Source: Daucus carota subsp. sativus
Taxonomy: Eukaryota; Streptophyta; Magnoliopsida; Apiales; Apiaceae
Reading direction: 5' to 3'
DNA: 64,000 nt
Assembly (NCBI RefSeq): GCF_001625215.2
Contig: NC_030386.2
Location: forward strand, 40,518,796 to 40,582,795
The position numbers and the translations under genes were made by a program. Below are positions 12,076 through 25,018 of this stretch, in pieces. The notes under the pieces are model-generated. The model saw only the letters and a program-made list of their open reading frames with translations, had not been told where the DNA came from and made no database searches. Position 1 is the first letter of the stretch; each line of letters begins with the position of its first letter.

Positions 12076-13560
12076 GGGCCTAGCTAGCCCTTTTCTTTGT
12101 CTTTTGGGCCTTGTCTTGGGTCTTCTGTTCGTTTCCCTCTATTTTCTTATTATTATTATTTTTGCTAAATTATTTTTTCTTATTAATTGAATGCAGTATT
12201 ATTATTATTAGTGCTTACTGCTTAGATAAAACAAAATTATAACTTTAAATTCAGGTATATTTTTACATCCAATAAAAATGTATATTTTTTATATTTTAAT
12301 TATGTTCAAAAGTCATGATCAGCTAATTATATATATTATATTTAATTTTTAATTGTATTTAATGGTGAAAATGTAAATATATATATGGAATATAATTTTA
12401 AGAATAATAGGGAATGTAGTCAACTATAATTGTTAATTGTTTTTATAATTTTAATTTTTTATTGATTCTTGTAGATTTTAATTGACTTCACTTCTAGCGA
12501 CACGGAATTTATATAAAACTAAAAAAAAAAAACACTGATTTTCTTCATAATTTCATACACTTTAGTCACGCTCCAACATGAATAAAACAAATTAAACAAA
12601 TTAAAATCCAGTATAACATTTAATCGGAAAATAAAAATATATGAATACCATAGAGTTTTATTTTAGATGATATATTCGGCTTGGTTTGCTAAAAAATTTA
12701 CTCATTAATAAATATCAATTAAATTCAATTGATTTTAACTCTATAATGACTATTGTGAATCGATATAACAAAGTTTCACTGATAGAACTTTTCGCAAATA
12801 CTTCAAAATCCACCGTACCTTCCTCCCTCTGTTTTTATGAAATAAATAAAGCGAAATGCATATTATCATTATTATACAATGATTACTGATTAAAAATTCG
12901 TATTATATATTCTTTCATACTACATTAATGTATTATCAACTATGGAGTTTTGTCATTTAATTATAATATCTATGAAATAAGCTCGATTTTTTTTTTTTGC
13001 AACATGAAATAAGTTCGATTATTTATTTAAATTTCAATTTAACATGTGATCCAAATTTTACTCATTCAGAATTTTTAATTATTCAGAAAATATGACTCAA
13101 ATTTAATATATTCAAAAAATATGATTCAGATTTAATAAATGATTGTTCAATATCTTTTGGTTCACCCTGTCCGCAACTAAAAAACTTATCATTCAGATTT
13201 AATAAATGACTGCTCAATGTCTCGTGGTTCATCCCATCCCGTCCCGTCCGCAGTCCGCAACTAAAACTCATCAAAATTTAATATTTAATATTATATATAA
13301 TCTCTTAATAATATTTGAATATTACTAAATTTTGATATATTTTATGAAATACCAAGACGGTTGCCGATAACAAAAATCTAAAGATTTCAAAAAATTATTA
13401 TTGCTTTTTAAATCAAGATTTTATCAACAATTGTGACCAAAAAAAAGATTTATCAATAATTAATCAGGAATTTCGTATTTCAGTTAAAAAAAATTGTATT
13501 TCTTAACTTGAAAAAATTTAATGACTCGTCAATTTATATATTTACAAAAAACGGACAACA
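12076..13560. other. AT-rich intergenic region between divergent PBG1 and DOT2 genes
   Basis: No coding signal was seen. It should hold both promoters. A short direct repeat of about 38 bp (near 13,125-13,163 and 13,195-13,233, containing TTCAGATTTAATAAATGA and a TGGTTCA end) is visible. Confidence 0.5.
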
Positions 13561-13706
13561 AATCCAAGGCGTTCTACAAAGCAGCAGAAGCCCGGCGAGC
13601 AAAAGCAGCGTCTTGTAAGTTGTATACCCAAGTACCAAAGTAGTGGCTTATTTCTTCTCTGAGGTACGCTTCTCCTGTTTTACTCGATTCCGTCAGATTT
13701 TCGTTT

Positions 13707-13778
13707 ATTTCGATTCATCTTTACGTGCTGCCTAGGGTTTTAATTTCGATTCATCTTTACGTGCTGCCTAGGGTTTTA
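13707..13778 (+). repeat. Perfect 36-bp tandem duplication upstream of DOT2
   Basis: Two adjacent copies (13,707-13,742 and 13,743-13,778) contain TTTCGATTCATCTTTACGTG and the plant leader word CTAGGGTTTT. The spot is probably in the 5' UTR or leader intron of DOT2, so a doubled regulatory element is possible. Confidence 0.85.
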
Positions 13779-14043
13779 ATACACTTTTTATATACTCGTT
13801 TACAATCAGTTTTTTATATATATATTATTAATATATTAATATAAATTGTTTGCTTTTTTAGGGTTTCCCCAATTCGTGCTGCTGATACACCTCTGATTAA
13901 TTGTAATTTCTTTTCGTTATTTTCTCGTGTTTTATGCGAATTTGATGTTGTATCCAGTCGATTGAACTAATTCTGCCTATTTTTGTTTTTCTATATTGGT
14001 AAGGTACATCCTCTTTGTATAAACTTGTGATTTTGCACTTGAC

Positions 14044-17000
14044 ATGGATCGTGATGACTCTCCTGCTAGAGAGAGATGGGAGGGAGGGCATGATGACTTG
14101 GAAGATGGTGGAGAGTTAACACGAGACTCAAGTAGGCATCGAAGCACCAAGGACAGTGGTAAGACTAGTCGGAGAGATGACAAGACTCGTCATAGGAGTA
14201 AAGATCCAGAGAGGTCTAAGGAGTTGGAGAAAGAGCGGGTTTCAAGTAGAGATAGGAGGAAGGAGGGTAGAGATGAGTATAGCAAACGAGAGAAACCTAG
14301 GGACAAGGATGGTGATGTTGACAAGTACAGGGAGAGGGATCGTGAAAGAGATAGAGACCGCAAAGACTATGGCAAGGACAAAGAGCGGGAGAGGGAAAGG
14401 GATTCACTCAAAGACAGTGAACGCGGACATGAAAAGGACAGAGGAAAAGATAGAAGCAAGGACAGGGATAAAGAGAAGGAAAAAGATAGAGATGCAAGGG
14501 GTAAGGATCGGGAAAGGGAGAAAGAGAGGGAGAAGCATAAAGGGAGGGAGGACAGAGAGAAAGAGATACTTGATCGGGAAAAAGTAAAAGATCGAGTCAG
14601 GGATAAGGAAAGAGAGGTGAATATGGATAAAGAAAGGTCAAGAGAGAGGGATAAAGTAAGCCGCAAACAACGGGATGATGGGCATGAAAGAAGTAAGGAC
14701 ATTGTCACTGATGATAAACTAAACTCGGAAGCTGACGATGTTCACTATAGGGACTCGACCAAGCAGGTGACTGGCTTGCATACCGGAGCGGATGACGCTA
14801 GAAATCTGAAGCTGGATAAAAATGCTAGTACTGAACCAGTGGCTTCCCACACAGCAGCATCTGAGATTAAAGAGCGAATTTCAAGGTAAGTAGATTGCTT
14901 AATAATATTCACTTTGTTATAAATTGCTTACAGTTTCTCTGTGATCTTGAATCTGCAATCATATCTTAACTAGACTAAAAAAACGGATAGATTTGATGTT
15001 CCTTGAACAGCTTCATGACACAATAATGTTTCAATAAACATTTCTACTGTAACTATAACTGAAATAATATTTGAAATTTAAGAAAGACAATTGTTAATCT
15101 GCTAAACCTCTTAGTGCAAAGTATTTGGTAAATTTACCAAGTATTCTGGTTTAATATTTTATTTATTTATTTTAGTTTGAGATGAGTTAATACAAACTGT
15201 CAATATACATCTTTATTCATGTGCTCGCATTTTTTGTGGGTTACTTTCGTAATAATCTGTTACATAGTGAATGGTTGAGTTTCTGAGTTTCTATATAGTC
15301 TGTCCAATTTTTCGGGTTTTTCCTGAAAAATTGTATCATCCTTTTTATACTTATGGGATGAGAATGAATTGGGAGAACACGGTAAATGCCACTTTGCTCT
15401 TACACTTTTTTCTTCCATCTGTGTTACCAAATCAGTCTGTTTATACACTGCCACTTTGGGAAGAAGATTACTTTACCGGCTTAGACTTGGGATATTCTAA
15501 GTATCTACATACGTGGTTGAATATGAACCTTACTTTTGTAAATAAGAAGGGTCTGATGCCTTGCCCATAAATTGAGTAATGTGCTCCTAAGTTGCTAATG
15601 CCTAGCTTTTTCCTTTCTAATATGATTGAATTTGGATAATTATTAAGTGCTCCTCCGAATCGTAGTTATACAGTAAGTTCCCTGTCGAGTTTAGTACAGC
15701 AGCATCTTTTAAATGTGCTATCCTCAGGATGAAGGAAGAAAGATTAAAGAAAACGTCTGAAGGCTCTTCTGATATACTATCATGGGTTAACAAGAGCCGT
15801 AAGATTGAGGAGAAAAGGAATGCTGAGAAGGAGAGAGCCTTGCAGCTTTCAAGAGTCTTTGAGGAGCAGGTCCAACCCCTAGTCCGTAATAAATTGTTCC
15901 TGACATTGATTTATCAATGAAGGATTTGCTTTTGCTCACTTACTGTTGTCTGATTCTTGATTCTCAGGACAATATTAATCAAGGGGACAGTGATGATGAA
16001 GCTGCTGCTCAGCATACTTCTCGTACGAATTCTTTGGATATCAGTTTCCCATTGACACAGTATTTTATACAGCTTTATTTTGATGTCCAAAAAGACTATT
16101 AAATGAGAACTAACTTGTGATTTGGGGATCTTTTAATAGATGATTTGTCGGGTGTTAAAGTTCTTCATGGGCTTGATAAAGTGATTGAAGGCGGGGCAGT
16201 TGTTTTGACACTCAAAGATCAGAGCATACTTGCAAATGGAGATCTTAATGAAGGTGAACCTCATTTAGCTTTTTCTATTTTTTGTTCATTTTACGTGTCC
16301 ACTATTGCTTTCATAACATTGAGTTGTATTTACCAGATGTTGATATGCTTGAAAATGTTGAAATTGGTGAGCAGAAGCAGAGGGATGATGCTTATAAGGC
16401 TGCAAAGAAGAAACCAGGGACTTATGAGGATAAGTAATATAAACATTCTTACTATATTTAAACCTGTTTGTGCTATAGAAATATAACTGATAATCTGAAT
16501 ATTTTTAGGTTTAGTGATGACCTGGGTACAGAGAAGAAAATGCTTCCACAATACGATGATCCAGTTGCAGATGAGGTAAGGAAGCAAGACATATTTTCTG
16601 TAAAAAAAAATGTGTGTGTTTGTATGTGTGTAAAGACATGAACTAAATTGTTTATTATTGTCTCTAGGGTGTAACATTGGATGCAGCTGGACGTTTTGGT
16701 GGGGAAGCAAAAAAGAAATTGGATGAGGTAACCTTTATTCTCAGCTTTGTAATTTACATATGGTTTTAGCAGCATTTCAGTAAAGTGCACCTTATATATG
16801 TACAGCTTCGGAGAAGAATTGAGGGTGTTTCAGCAGCAAGTCATTTTGAAGACCTTGATTCTTCTGCAAAAACATCATCAGATTATTATACTCATGAAGA
16901 GATGCTCCGGTTCAAGAAGCCTAAGAAAAAGAAGTCATTGAGAAAGAAAGATAAGCTGGATCTAGATGCTTTAGAAGCCGAAGCTGTTTCTTCTGGGCTT

Positions 17001-20000
17001 GGTGTTAACGATCTTGGTTCAAGAAGTAATGGGACAAGGCAGGCTCTTAAAGAGGAGCAAGAAAAATCTGAGGCTGAAAAGAGAAGCAGCGCATTCCAAT
17101 CCGCATATGCTAAAGCAGCAGAAGCATCAAATGCACTTCGCCCGGAACGGCGTGCCACCTCACAGCCAATGGAGGAGGATGACGACACAGTTTTTGGTGA
17201 TGATGATGATGACCTCCGTAAATCACTAGAAAGAGCAAGAAAATTAGCTTTGGAAAAGCAAGCTGAGTCTGCACCTTCTGGTCCTCAGGCAATTGCCATC
17301 ATTGCTTCTTCCACAGCGACAAAATCAGGGGCAGACAATGAAAACCCTCTTTCTGGAGATCCACAAGAGAACAAGGTCGTCTTTACAGAAATGGAAGAGT
17401 TTGTTTGGGGTCTGCAGCTTGGTGAAGGTATGTTTTTGAGATTCCACTATTTTCCAACAAAAAACAGTCACATTGATTATGTAACAGAATAGGCTATATA
17501 GAAATGTCTTGAAAGTTAAATGGAACACGTTTATAGGATGCCCATTTAACCTATAATTCAGTTTCATAGTATGGCATGCATAACTTGTCCATAAACAGAA
17601 CTTCTTTCCATATGCACGAGATATGTTATGTCAATGGTCTCCTAATCTTAAAGGTTTGATTTATATAGTAGGTCTTTTGGAGCTCTAATGTCTGCATGCA
17701 TTAGTTAGTATCTGTAGAGTTTGGCTATTTCTTGTAAACAGTTTTGACTTTGATTTGGAGTTATGGTGCCACCCTCTTGCATAGAAGTATTTCGTTGTTT
17801 TATACTTGATTATATCATGATATATGCCTCCCATATTCTGGTTCTTCAGAAGCTCACAAACCTGAGGGTGAAGATGTTTTTATGGAAGAAGATGAGGCAC
17901 CAGAAGCCTCTGTTGGGGAGAAAAAAGCCGAGGACGGTGGCTGGACAGAGATGCAAGATACTGCCAAAGATGAAATTCCGTCAAAGGACAAGCAGGAGGA
18001 TATAGCGTTAGATGAAACCATACATGAAGTTGCGGTCGGAAAGGGATTGTCAGGAGCATTGAATCTTTTGAAAGATAGAGGTGCACTGAAAGAAAGCGTT
18101 GAATGGGGTGGCCGCAACATGGACAAGAAAAAGAGCAAGCTGGTTGGGATCTCTGATAATGATGGTAAAAAGGAAATACGCATCGAGAGGACTGATGAAT
18201 ATGGACGAATTGTAAGTACTCTGTTCTAAGCTATGATTATTGTACCAATTTGGTCTAACGAATATAAAATTCATTTAATTTGTACTATTTTTGGAAGTGA
18301 AAGGCAATTCGTGTCACTAATGTCATCTGGTTTAACTTAACATGGAGTTGCGAAGGTTGTTGAGGTTCATATTGATATTTACTGACCTAATGGATAGGAG
18401 TTAATCTAGTGCACCGTTGAAATTGGTACAATATATGATTGTTAAGGGTAGTTGTGAGTTACATTGAGAAGGGGAGGTCCTGATGGTAAGGAAAATTTAG
18501 GTGATGTCTTAATATGCACCAGTAGTATTCTTGAATTTGAGAAGACCTGCTATCTGTAGTTGATTGAATTGAACTTGTAGTTATCACTGGGCAAAAGATA
18601 CTTTGTAATATTAATTAAATATCATTATATTTTGTGTGTTTGTCCATGATGAATCTTATACTGAGAACAATCATTTGTTTTGAAATATTGCAAATTATTT
18701 CTTGTCGTACCAATTTTTAAGAGGGAGGGAGTTGAGTCGGTGGGACTGGGACTGTTAGCTACTTAGCATTTGTGAAGGGAAAACTTCTAGAAATATTTTT
18801 TTGCTGAATTTCGGGTGAAGTAATTAGTACTTAGTAGGATGTTGGAACTGTCTCATGTTTATAGCTATTAAAGTGTATATATATATATATATATTGAAGT
18901 TTCAATAATTTAAGTTTGCCCCTGCATCATGTAAATTTTTGTGCAAGTAGTCTCGTTTGCTTTCTCAAAGTTATTCTATTTTTTAATCTGTTACCCTGAG
19001 AGTAAAAAAAACACTTTTTGGTTTCGATTAGGAAAATGTTACAGATATCTTCATTCTTGATGTATATAAAGTGAGATTATTTGTAATTACTGAAATAGTT
19101 GTCTGTTCTCTTATTAAGTTATTGACAAGTAAAATCCTTTGTTTTCCCCAGTTGACCCCTAAGGAAGCTTTTCGGTTAATTTCCCACAAATTTCATGGAA
19201 AAGGCCCTGGCAAGATGAAACAAGAGAAGCGCATGCGGCAATACCAAGAGGAACTTAAGGTGAAAAAAATGAAGAATTCTGATACTCCATCTTTGTCTGT
19301 AGAGAGAATGAGGGAAGCTCAAGCTCAGTTAAAGACACCATATCTTGTCCTGAGTGGAAATGTTAAACCAGGGTATGAATCTAGCATCTGCTCAATATGA
19401 TTATATTGTGTAATCATTACCTAGTTGATATACAAGTCATGAAATTGCATTAGAAGTTCAAATTTTGAGTGTAAGGTATGTGTATTAATGGCAGAAGTGG
19501 ATGTATAGCTCCCGCTTTAATAATTGGGAAATTTGTAAAAATACCCATGTTTTCAAACTTATCTTCAAAAATATGGTTGAAGTTGCAACTGAGGTTTCAA
19601 CACAGTTGGGTTACAGTTGATTTTCAGGTTACTGGCATTGCAAAAGAGGTTGTACCGTATTTTTGAAAATAATTTCTGCAACTAGGGTATTTCTGAAAAA
19701 AGCTCTTGATATTTTAATATTATTGCCATTTTCCAAAAGAATAAACTAGGTGTAATGTGGTTATAGTATATGCCCTTAAAAATAAAATATTTGCAGAAAT
19801 CTATTCAGATTTTGTATATTTTTCTTTTATGTCTTTATCTTCTATTTTTATTTATTAATATCGTCTGAATAAGTATTATTATTATTTTAAGTAATTAATA
19901 TTCTCTTATTTTTTAATATGAATTATGCTCTTTTATATTTTAAGAAAATGACTCGTATATGATAATTCTGTTAAAAACATTTTTGTTTAGATAAAAAAAT

Positions 20001-22417
20001 ATAACCCTCACTCACCCGAATTTCTGTGTATGCCCTGGATCTTCGCCTGATATGTTATATACAACCCGCTATCTGGTGGCAGGTTGGTTGGCTGTACACT
20101 TGAAGGTACAATATGCTTGTCTGACATGCATATCGCCTATAGGCAATGGGCTTGTCTGACCTGCAAATATGTATTCTTTTCATGCAAAAAGCCCCCTATG
20201 TTGCATTGCATTTACTTACAAATTCTCCTTGATTACTTTTTACCAATTCACAAATTTGTAACTATATCAAGTCTGACACTCTCAGGTCGATACAGATACT
20301 ATATATTAGTGAGTAAAGCGTTATCAAAGTTCCAAAAACAGTGAAAACACCTTGTACTTGAGAAAACCATCTCTGCATGCTGAGCCTCATATGAGCTATG
20401 TTAATTCTATTTTTTTTAGGTTGAGAACCTTTGTCGGAAACTCGACACTTGAATAATGTGTTACCTGCACTGCTTGATTCACCTTCAGAACTCTCTATAT
20501 GTTTACATTAGACCTCAGTGTGGACAATCAACACTTCACAGCACTGACATGCGCAAAATTTGAATAATTTGGATTCATAACTTAACATATCCCTTTTGGA
20601 CACTTCCAGTATAGTCCAGTAACATAACCAAGCATTAGGGTGTTTCATGTATTTGATTTGCTCCGGTGTAACTTATCCTATAAACATAATATTCGAAACC
20701 AAAAAGTCCAGTAAAATTGTCCTACCACACGGGGGAATTGCTGTTTCAAGCATCTTTACAGCTACTTGAGCAATACACTAATTTTCTTTTAATTCTAAGC
20801 AAAAGTTTAGATCATCCCCACTTGCAGCTGGGCTCAGGAGACCCAACTATGGCTCTCGGGTTGTAGCCCAGTTCTGCAACCGCCCGCTTTATACTGTCAA
20901 GGGTAGGGATCTTTTGATAAGACCTGTACCGGCAGTCTTCCAGCAACCCTATGATTGGGCGGTCTGATTTTGGGCTGCTAGCTCGTGGATCTGTTCCCTG
21001 TTTGGTTGTTGTTGTGGATATGTTATAGTTAATACGAAACTATGATTTGATAGAGTTCATGTAGCACTTCAATGCAACAGTTTTAAACGTGTCAAAATTT
21101 GCATGTTTTCATATGTATGGTCTTATAAAATATGATTATGTTTATATCACTCTATTATACTTGTGAGAATAGATGCATTAATCATTCACTGGAGTTCTTG
21201 TGTGTGTGTGTGTGTGTACCAACAAAATAAATATAATTATGAAACTAAAGTTTAAATTGAATTGTTCTTTAAATGAAATGTTGACAGGGTGACAACTTTG
21301 GTGTCAGGGAGCTTGCTAAGTAGCCCGTTTTATAATTGAAGGAGCAATGTTTTTGAACTCTTGATACATCTATTGAGCAATTATTTTAATGTATTTTAAT
21401 ACTTCAAGTATAAACTGTATGTAACAATGGTATCTTTTATGTTTACTACATTTTCCTATATGTGCCTTATATCTTATTCTCTCTGTCTTAGCTCTTATTT
21501 CTACTCGTGTTGGAGGACATAATAATTGGAACTCTTTATGTATCATATTAACCTATAATATGGATAATGTGCATCTTATTCAGCAGACAGGTTATTGTTA
21601 CCATTTTTCGGCATGTTTTCTGAAATTAGCAGTACATTCATTTCTTACTTCATCTGTAAACATTACAAATAATTGGTTGTGGACTCTGTTTTTGTATCAA
21701 TCTTCTCACTTCATTTCTCTAATTTTGGTCTATTTTATTGTTTGTAGGCAAACAAGTGACCCTAGAAGTGGTTTCGCAACTGTGGAGAAGGACTTGCCAG
21801 GAGGCTTGACACCCATGCTTGGAGATAGAAAGGTTTGTATTATACTGGGATTGTAGTTTTTATAAGTGTACTCGAAAAGATTGTGATTTTTTAATGCTAG
21901 GAATGTTGACTATAGCCGCCTATATATTGGGCATCATTGTTCTTTGCCACATTTTTAAATTTAAGATAATAGCCTCTTATCCAGGTTGGATAATGTTTGC
22001 CTGTTTGGAATTTATCAGCTTGTTACATGGTTAATCAATTAATAGCCATTAGCTCTTGGGAAACTATACTACACAGGCACAAACAATAAAGTATAATTTT
22101 GTTAAATGCTCTAAAATTGAACTTCTCGCTTAAGTGTGGACGGAATATATAGTAGCTGCTTATGGCCTTACACTGTTTGTACTACTTTCAAGTTTCATCA
22201 TCCTATTGTCATGTTCAAATGTTATGCTCATGATTTTTGCTATCTGGGTTTTCTCATTGTCAAAGTTATGTGCACTGTTCTTTTTCATTTCAACTCAGCT
22301 GTACACTATTTAATAAAAGTACACATGATATTTTAGGTTGAGCACTTTCTGGGCATTAAGCGCAAATCCGATCCTGGTGATATGGGCCCACCAAAAAGGC
22401 CGAAGCCTGAAGGCTGA
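14044..22417 (+). CDS. DOT2: DOT2 / SART-1 family U4/U6.U5 tri-snRNP-associated splicing protein
   Basis: Nuclear splicing factor, homologue of human SART1 and yeast Snu66, acting in the tri-snRNP; the Arabidopsis gene is DOT2/MDF. Twelve coding exons: 14,044-14,885; 15,728-15,869; 15,968-16,022; 16,140-16,253; 16,337-16,433; 16,509-16,575; 16,668-16,727; 16,806-17,427; 17,850-18,211; 19,152-19,372; 21,748-21,832; 22,337-22,417. All phases agree and give 915 residues. Exon 1 encodes an extremely charged region of RD/RE/KD/KE repeats. The SART-1 domain then runs through EERLKKTSEGSSDILSWVNK, GVKVLHGLDKVIEGGAVVLTLKDQ, MLPQYDDP, LTPKEAFRLISHKFHGKGPG and VEHFLGIKRKSDPGDMGPP. It is somewhat longer than Arabidopsis DOT2 (about 820), mainly through the charged N-terminus. 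Intron 10 (19,373-21,747) is unusually long and holds an antisense exon-like frame. Confidence 0.95.
20812..20997 (-). pseudogene. Antisense exon-like coding fragment inside DOT2 intron 10 (unidentified)
   Basis: On the minus strand a 62-codon frame ends in TGA at 20,812-20,814 and begins right after an acceptor-like CCAAACAG at 20,998. The island is clearly more GC-rich than the surrounding intron. The conceptual peptide looks protein-like, with segments SDRPIIGLLEDCRYRSYQ and KIPTLDSIKRAVAELGYNPR, ending SPEPSCKWG. I do not recognise the family. No matching upstream exon was seen in the same intron. It is most likely the last exon of a captured or retroposed gene copy, but a real nested gene is not excluded. 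Confidence 0.5.
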
Positions 22418-23020
22418 AAATGAGGCAGGTCCAGTGGTTTTATAGAACAACTGCTTGCCAGCAGGAATGAGTGTTCAGTTGTCTCCATGCTTGAGAAGTT
22501 ACTGCTGCTCGTGTCGTGGAAGAGTCATTTTTTGTAAAATTGAGAGAGTTATTTGATTTGTCTTAACAATTAACATCGGATAGATAAATGCTTAACTGGC
22601 AATACATTTTGGAATATAATGATCAAGTATGGTCTTTATGTAAGCTCATTATGTTGATGGATTTATAAAGCTTTGTAAGTAAATGCTGAATTTGAAGGAT
22701 GTTAATTTCGCGGGCCTTGTTTTTTTTGTCAAATATCGGGTTTAACTATGAAATTGGGATCAATAGAAGGGGAGAAACAGTGCTAGGGTTTTGTGATTAA
22801 ACTCTCGCAAATCTGGATAGAAATTGTGCTGCAGTATTTGATGTATTGCTGTATGAAAAATGTTGGAAAACAGGTAATTTAACTATTCTTCGAGCTGTAA
22901 GTTGTCTGGAAGGCGAAGGGTAATAGCCTGTTTCTTGGTCTTAAACATTTTCCAGAACTGGGTGCAGTCAAGACCTACACATTGCAGAACCCAATTGAAA
23001 AATTATGTACAAATTGATAG
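22418..23020. other. Convergent 3' ends of DOT2 and the PPR gene
   Basis: About 600 bp between two stop codons on opposite strands, containing both 3' UTRs. No other feature was seen. Confidence 0.6.
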
Positions 23021-25018
23021 CTAGAAATCGCGGCAAGAGCAGGATCCATCTTTAAAATGGTGAAAATAGCTACTGTCCTTTATTATGATCTCTCTGCCTA
23101 AAAGTTTGGAGGTGACCTTTGCAAACTGATGACAATTGCGACAAACACGAAGATTTTTTGTCACACGAATTGTTTCACCGGCTTGTGTACTGATCAGTCC
23201 GAAAGACATTGCCAGCAATTCACTGTGTCCAATAGGAATACATTCCCTCTCCTCGTCGGCATCATGCAAGCTGAAATCAACATCGGACATAATGCCGCCT
23301 TCTATTTTGTTCATCAAACACTTGAGTTCCCAATATATTTTCTCTGACCTTGGGTGAGTTACATCCCCTGTTCCAAATACATGAACTTTGTTCCTAAATT
23401 CTATCCAGCTGTAAGCTTTCTTTGTAGTCAAGCCCATGTCTCTGATTGTTTCTTTTAGTTTTTCAACCATATCCTGTTTCCCAACATAAGCATACAAATT
23501 AGACAGCAACACATAGTTATCTGCATTAAGAGGTTCCAAATCACAAAGCTGCTCAATGACTCGCTTTCCTACAGTTATATTTCGGTTGACCCTGCACCCA
23601 TCTAATAATGCTCTCAGCACCTCTGCCTGTCGTGCAATCTGTTTCCTCTCGATAAAACTCCTTGCTTCGTCAAATAATCCAGCCCGAGCAAGAAGAGCAA
23701 CCATTAAAGCACAGGTGGCTACCTTTGGTGACCTTATGCATTTGAAGACAGATTTACCCTCTTCAACCATAATGGCAGTACAACAAGCATAGAGAACAGC
23801 AGTATGTGTAATCCAGTCAATTTCTTTGGTTGAGCTTTTCACTATCTCCTGGAACAAGTTAACTCCAAGTTCTCCTTTTCCGTGTAAACCTAATCCCAGT
23901 ATCATCACAGTCCACGAAATATTATCCTTCTCACTCATCCGTGAATATATTTCTGAAGCATAATTAATGTGTCCTGATTTCACATACATATCTGTAAGAG
24001 CATTCTGCACTCTGAGATTCATGTCAATCCCAGTCCTCAGCAAGTAACCATGAATTTCCTTTCCATTCTTATATGCTGGCATTCTTCCACAAGCTGGAAG
24101 AACACTTGAGATAGCGACCGCATCAGGTTTCAAGTATTCAGAAATCATTTGCCTAAACAATTTCAAACCTTCGTTGAACTCTCCCTTCTGCACATAACCA
24201 CTAATCATGGCAGTCCATGAAATTTTATCCCTTGATTTCATCTGATCAAAAATCAAGCAAGCTTCACGAATACTCCCACAGTCAATATACATCTTTAAAA
24301 GTGAATTGCTTACCAGAACATCAAACTCCAGTCCACAACTTTTAGCAATTCGATGAACATTCCGACCCTCTTGCAGCGACTTCAATAGACCACAGGCACC
24401 GATAACAGTTGCCAGGGACAAAGAATCAATTTTAGCATCAGACCTCACCATTTCATTAAACAACTCAACAGCCAAGTCGGGTCTACCTTCCTTTACATAA
24501 AACTTAGCTAATAGAGTCCAAGACACCGAGCTTTTGGCAACAGGAGATTTATCAAACACCCATTTAGCAGCTTCAGCACAATCAAGTCGTCCATATAATT
24601 CAATGAGAGCAGAATGTACATAATGGCATGAAGCTAAGTCGTACTTGATGGCCTGCCCATGTAGCTGTTTGCCTAATCTTAAGCTGCCAAGAAGCCTCGA
24701 AACCGATAAAATTCGAGGAAGAGTGTGCTTATCAGGCCTAACACCTCTGACTAACATTTCCTGATAAGTTGTCACAGCGCGATCAAACTGGCCATTGCGA
24801 AGATGGGTCTGAATCAAAGAGTTCCAGGCAAAGCTTTGTTTTGAGTCAGGCATTTGGTCGAGCATCTTGTGTGCCATCCTGTGTTGCTGAAATTTAAGTG
24901 CAAAGTGATGATTAAGGGATGAAGGTAGCGGCTTAAAGTGGGTAGTGTTTGAAAAGGGTTTGTCCGGATTGGACAAGAAATGAGGTTGTATGTACATGGA
25001 GGAGGAATTAGCGTCCAT
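23021..25018 (-). CDS. DYW-class pentatricopeptide repeat protein (organelle RNA editing factor), truncated DYW end
   Basis: Intronless, 665 residues. Successive PLS-type repeats (for example SFAWNSLIQTHLRNGQFDRA, DKISWTAMISGYVQKGEF, DNISWTVMILGLGLHGKGEL) are followed by E/E+ motifs and a DYW deaminase domain. The zinc and catalytic signature is present: HSE at 598-600, CRNC at 626-629, and CSC at 660-662. Such proteins bind organelle RNA and act in C-to-U editing. The family normally ends in Asp-Tyr-Trp; here the chain ends CRDF followed by TAG, so Tyr is replaced by Phe and the last Trp is missing. The start Met at 25,018 begins a Ser-rich N-terminus compatible with organelle targeting, but plastid versus mitochondrion cannot be told. 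A LINE lies 340 bp upstream. Confidence 0.93.
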   Translation of the reverse strand: MDANSSSMYIQPHFLSNPDKPFSNTTHFKPLPSSLNHHFALKFQQHRMAHKMLDQMPDSKQSFAWNSLIQTHLRNGQFDRAVTTYQEMLVRGVRPDKHTLPRILSVSRLLGSLRLGKQLHGQAIKYDLASCHYVHSALIELYGRLDCAEAAKWVFDKSPVAKSSVSWTLLAKFYVKEGRPDLAVELFNEMVRSDAKIDSLSLATVIGACGLLKSLQEGRNVHRIAKSCGLEFDVLVSNSLLKMYIDCGSIREACLIFDQMKSRDKISWTAMISGYVQKGEFNEGLKLFRQMISEYLKPDAVAISSVLPACGRMPAYKNGKEIHGYLLRTGIDMNLRVQNALTDMYVKSGHINYASEIYSRMSEKDNISWTVMILGLGLHGKGELGVNLFQEIVKSSTKEIDWITHTAVLYACCTAIMVEEGKSVFKCIRSPKVATCALMVALLARAGLFDEARSFIERKQIARQAEVLRALLDGCRVNRNITVGKRVIEQLCDLEPLNADNYVLLSNLYAYVGKQDMVEKLKETIRDMGLTTKKAYSWIEFRNKVHVFGTGDVTHPRSEKIYWELKCLMNKIEGGIMSDVDFSLHDADEERECIPIGHSELLAMSFGLISTQAGETIRVTKNLRVCRNCHQFAKVTSKLLGREIIIKDSSYFHHFKDGSCSCRDF

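Noticed and set aside
14367-14708. 113-codon minus-strand frame rich in Ser and Leu
   Set aside because: Shadow of the GA-rich DOT2 exon 1; the composition comes from the charged repeats on the coding strand.
16892-17188. 98-codon minus-strand Ser-rich frame
   Set aside because: Antisense of DOT2 exon 8.
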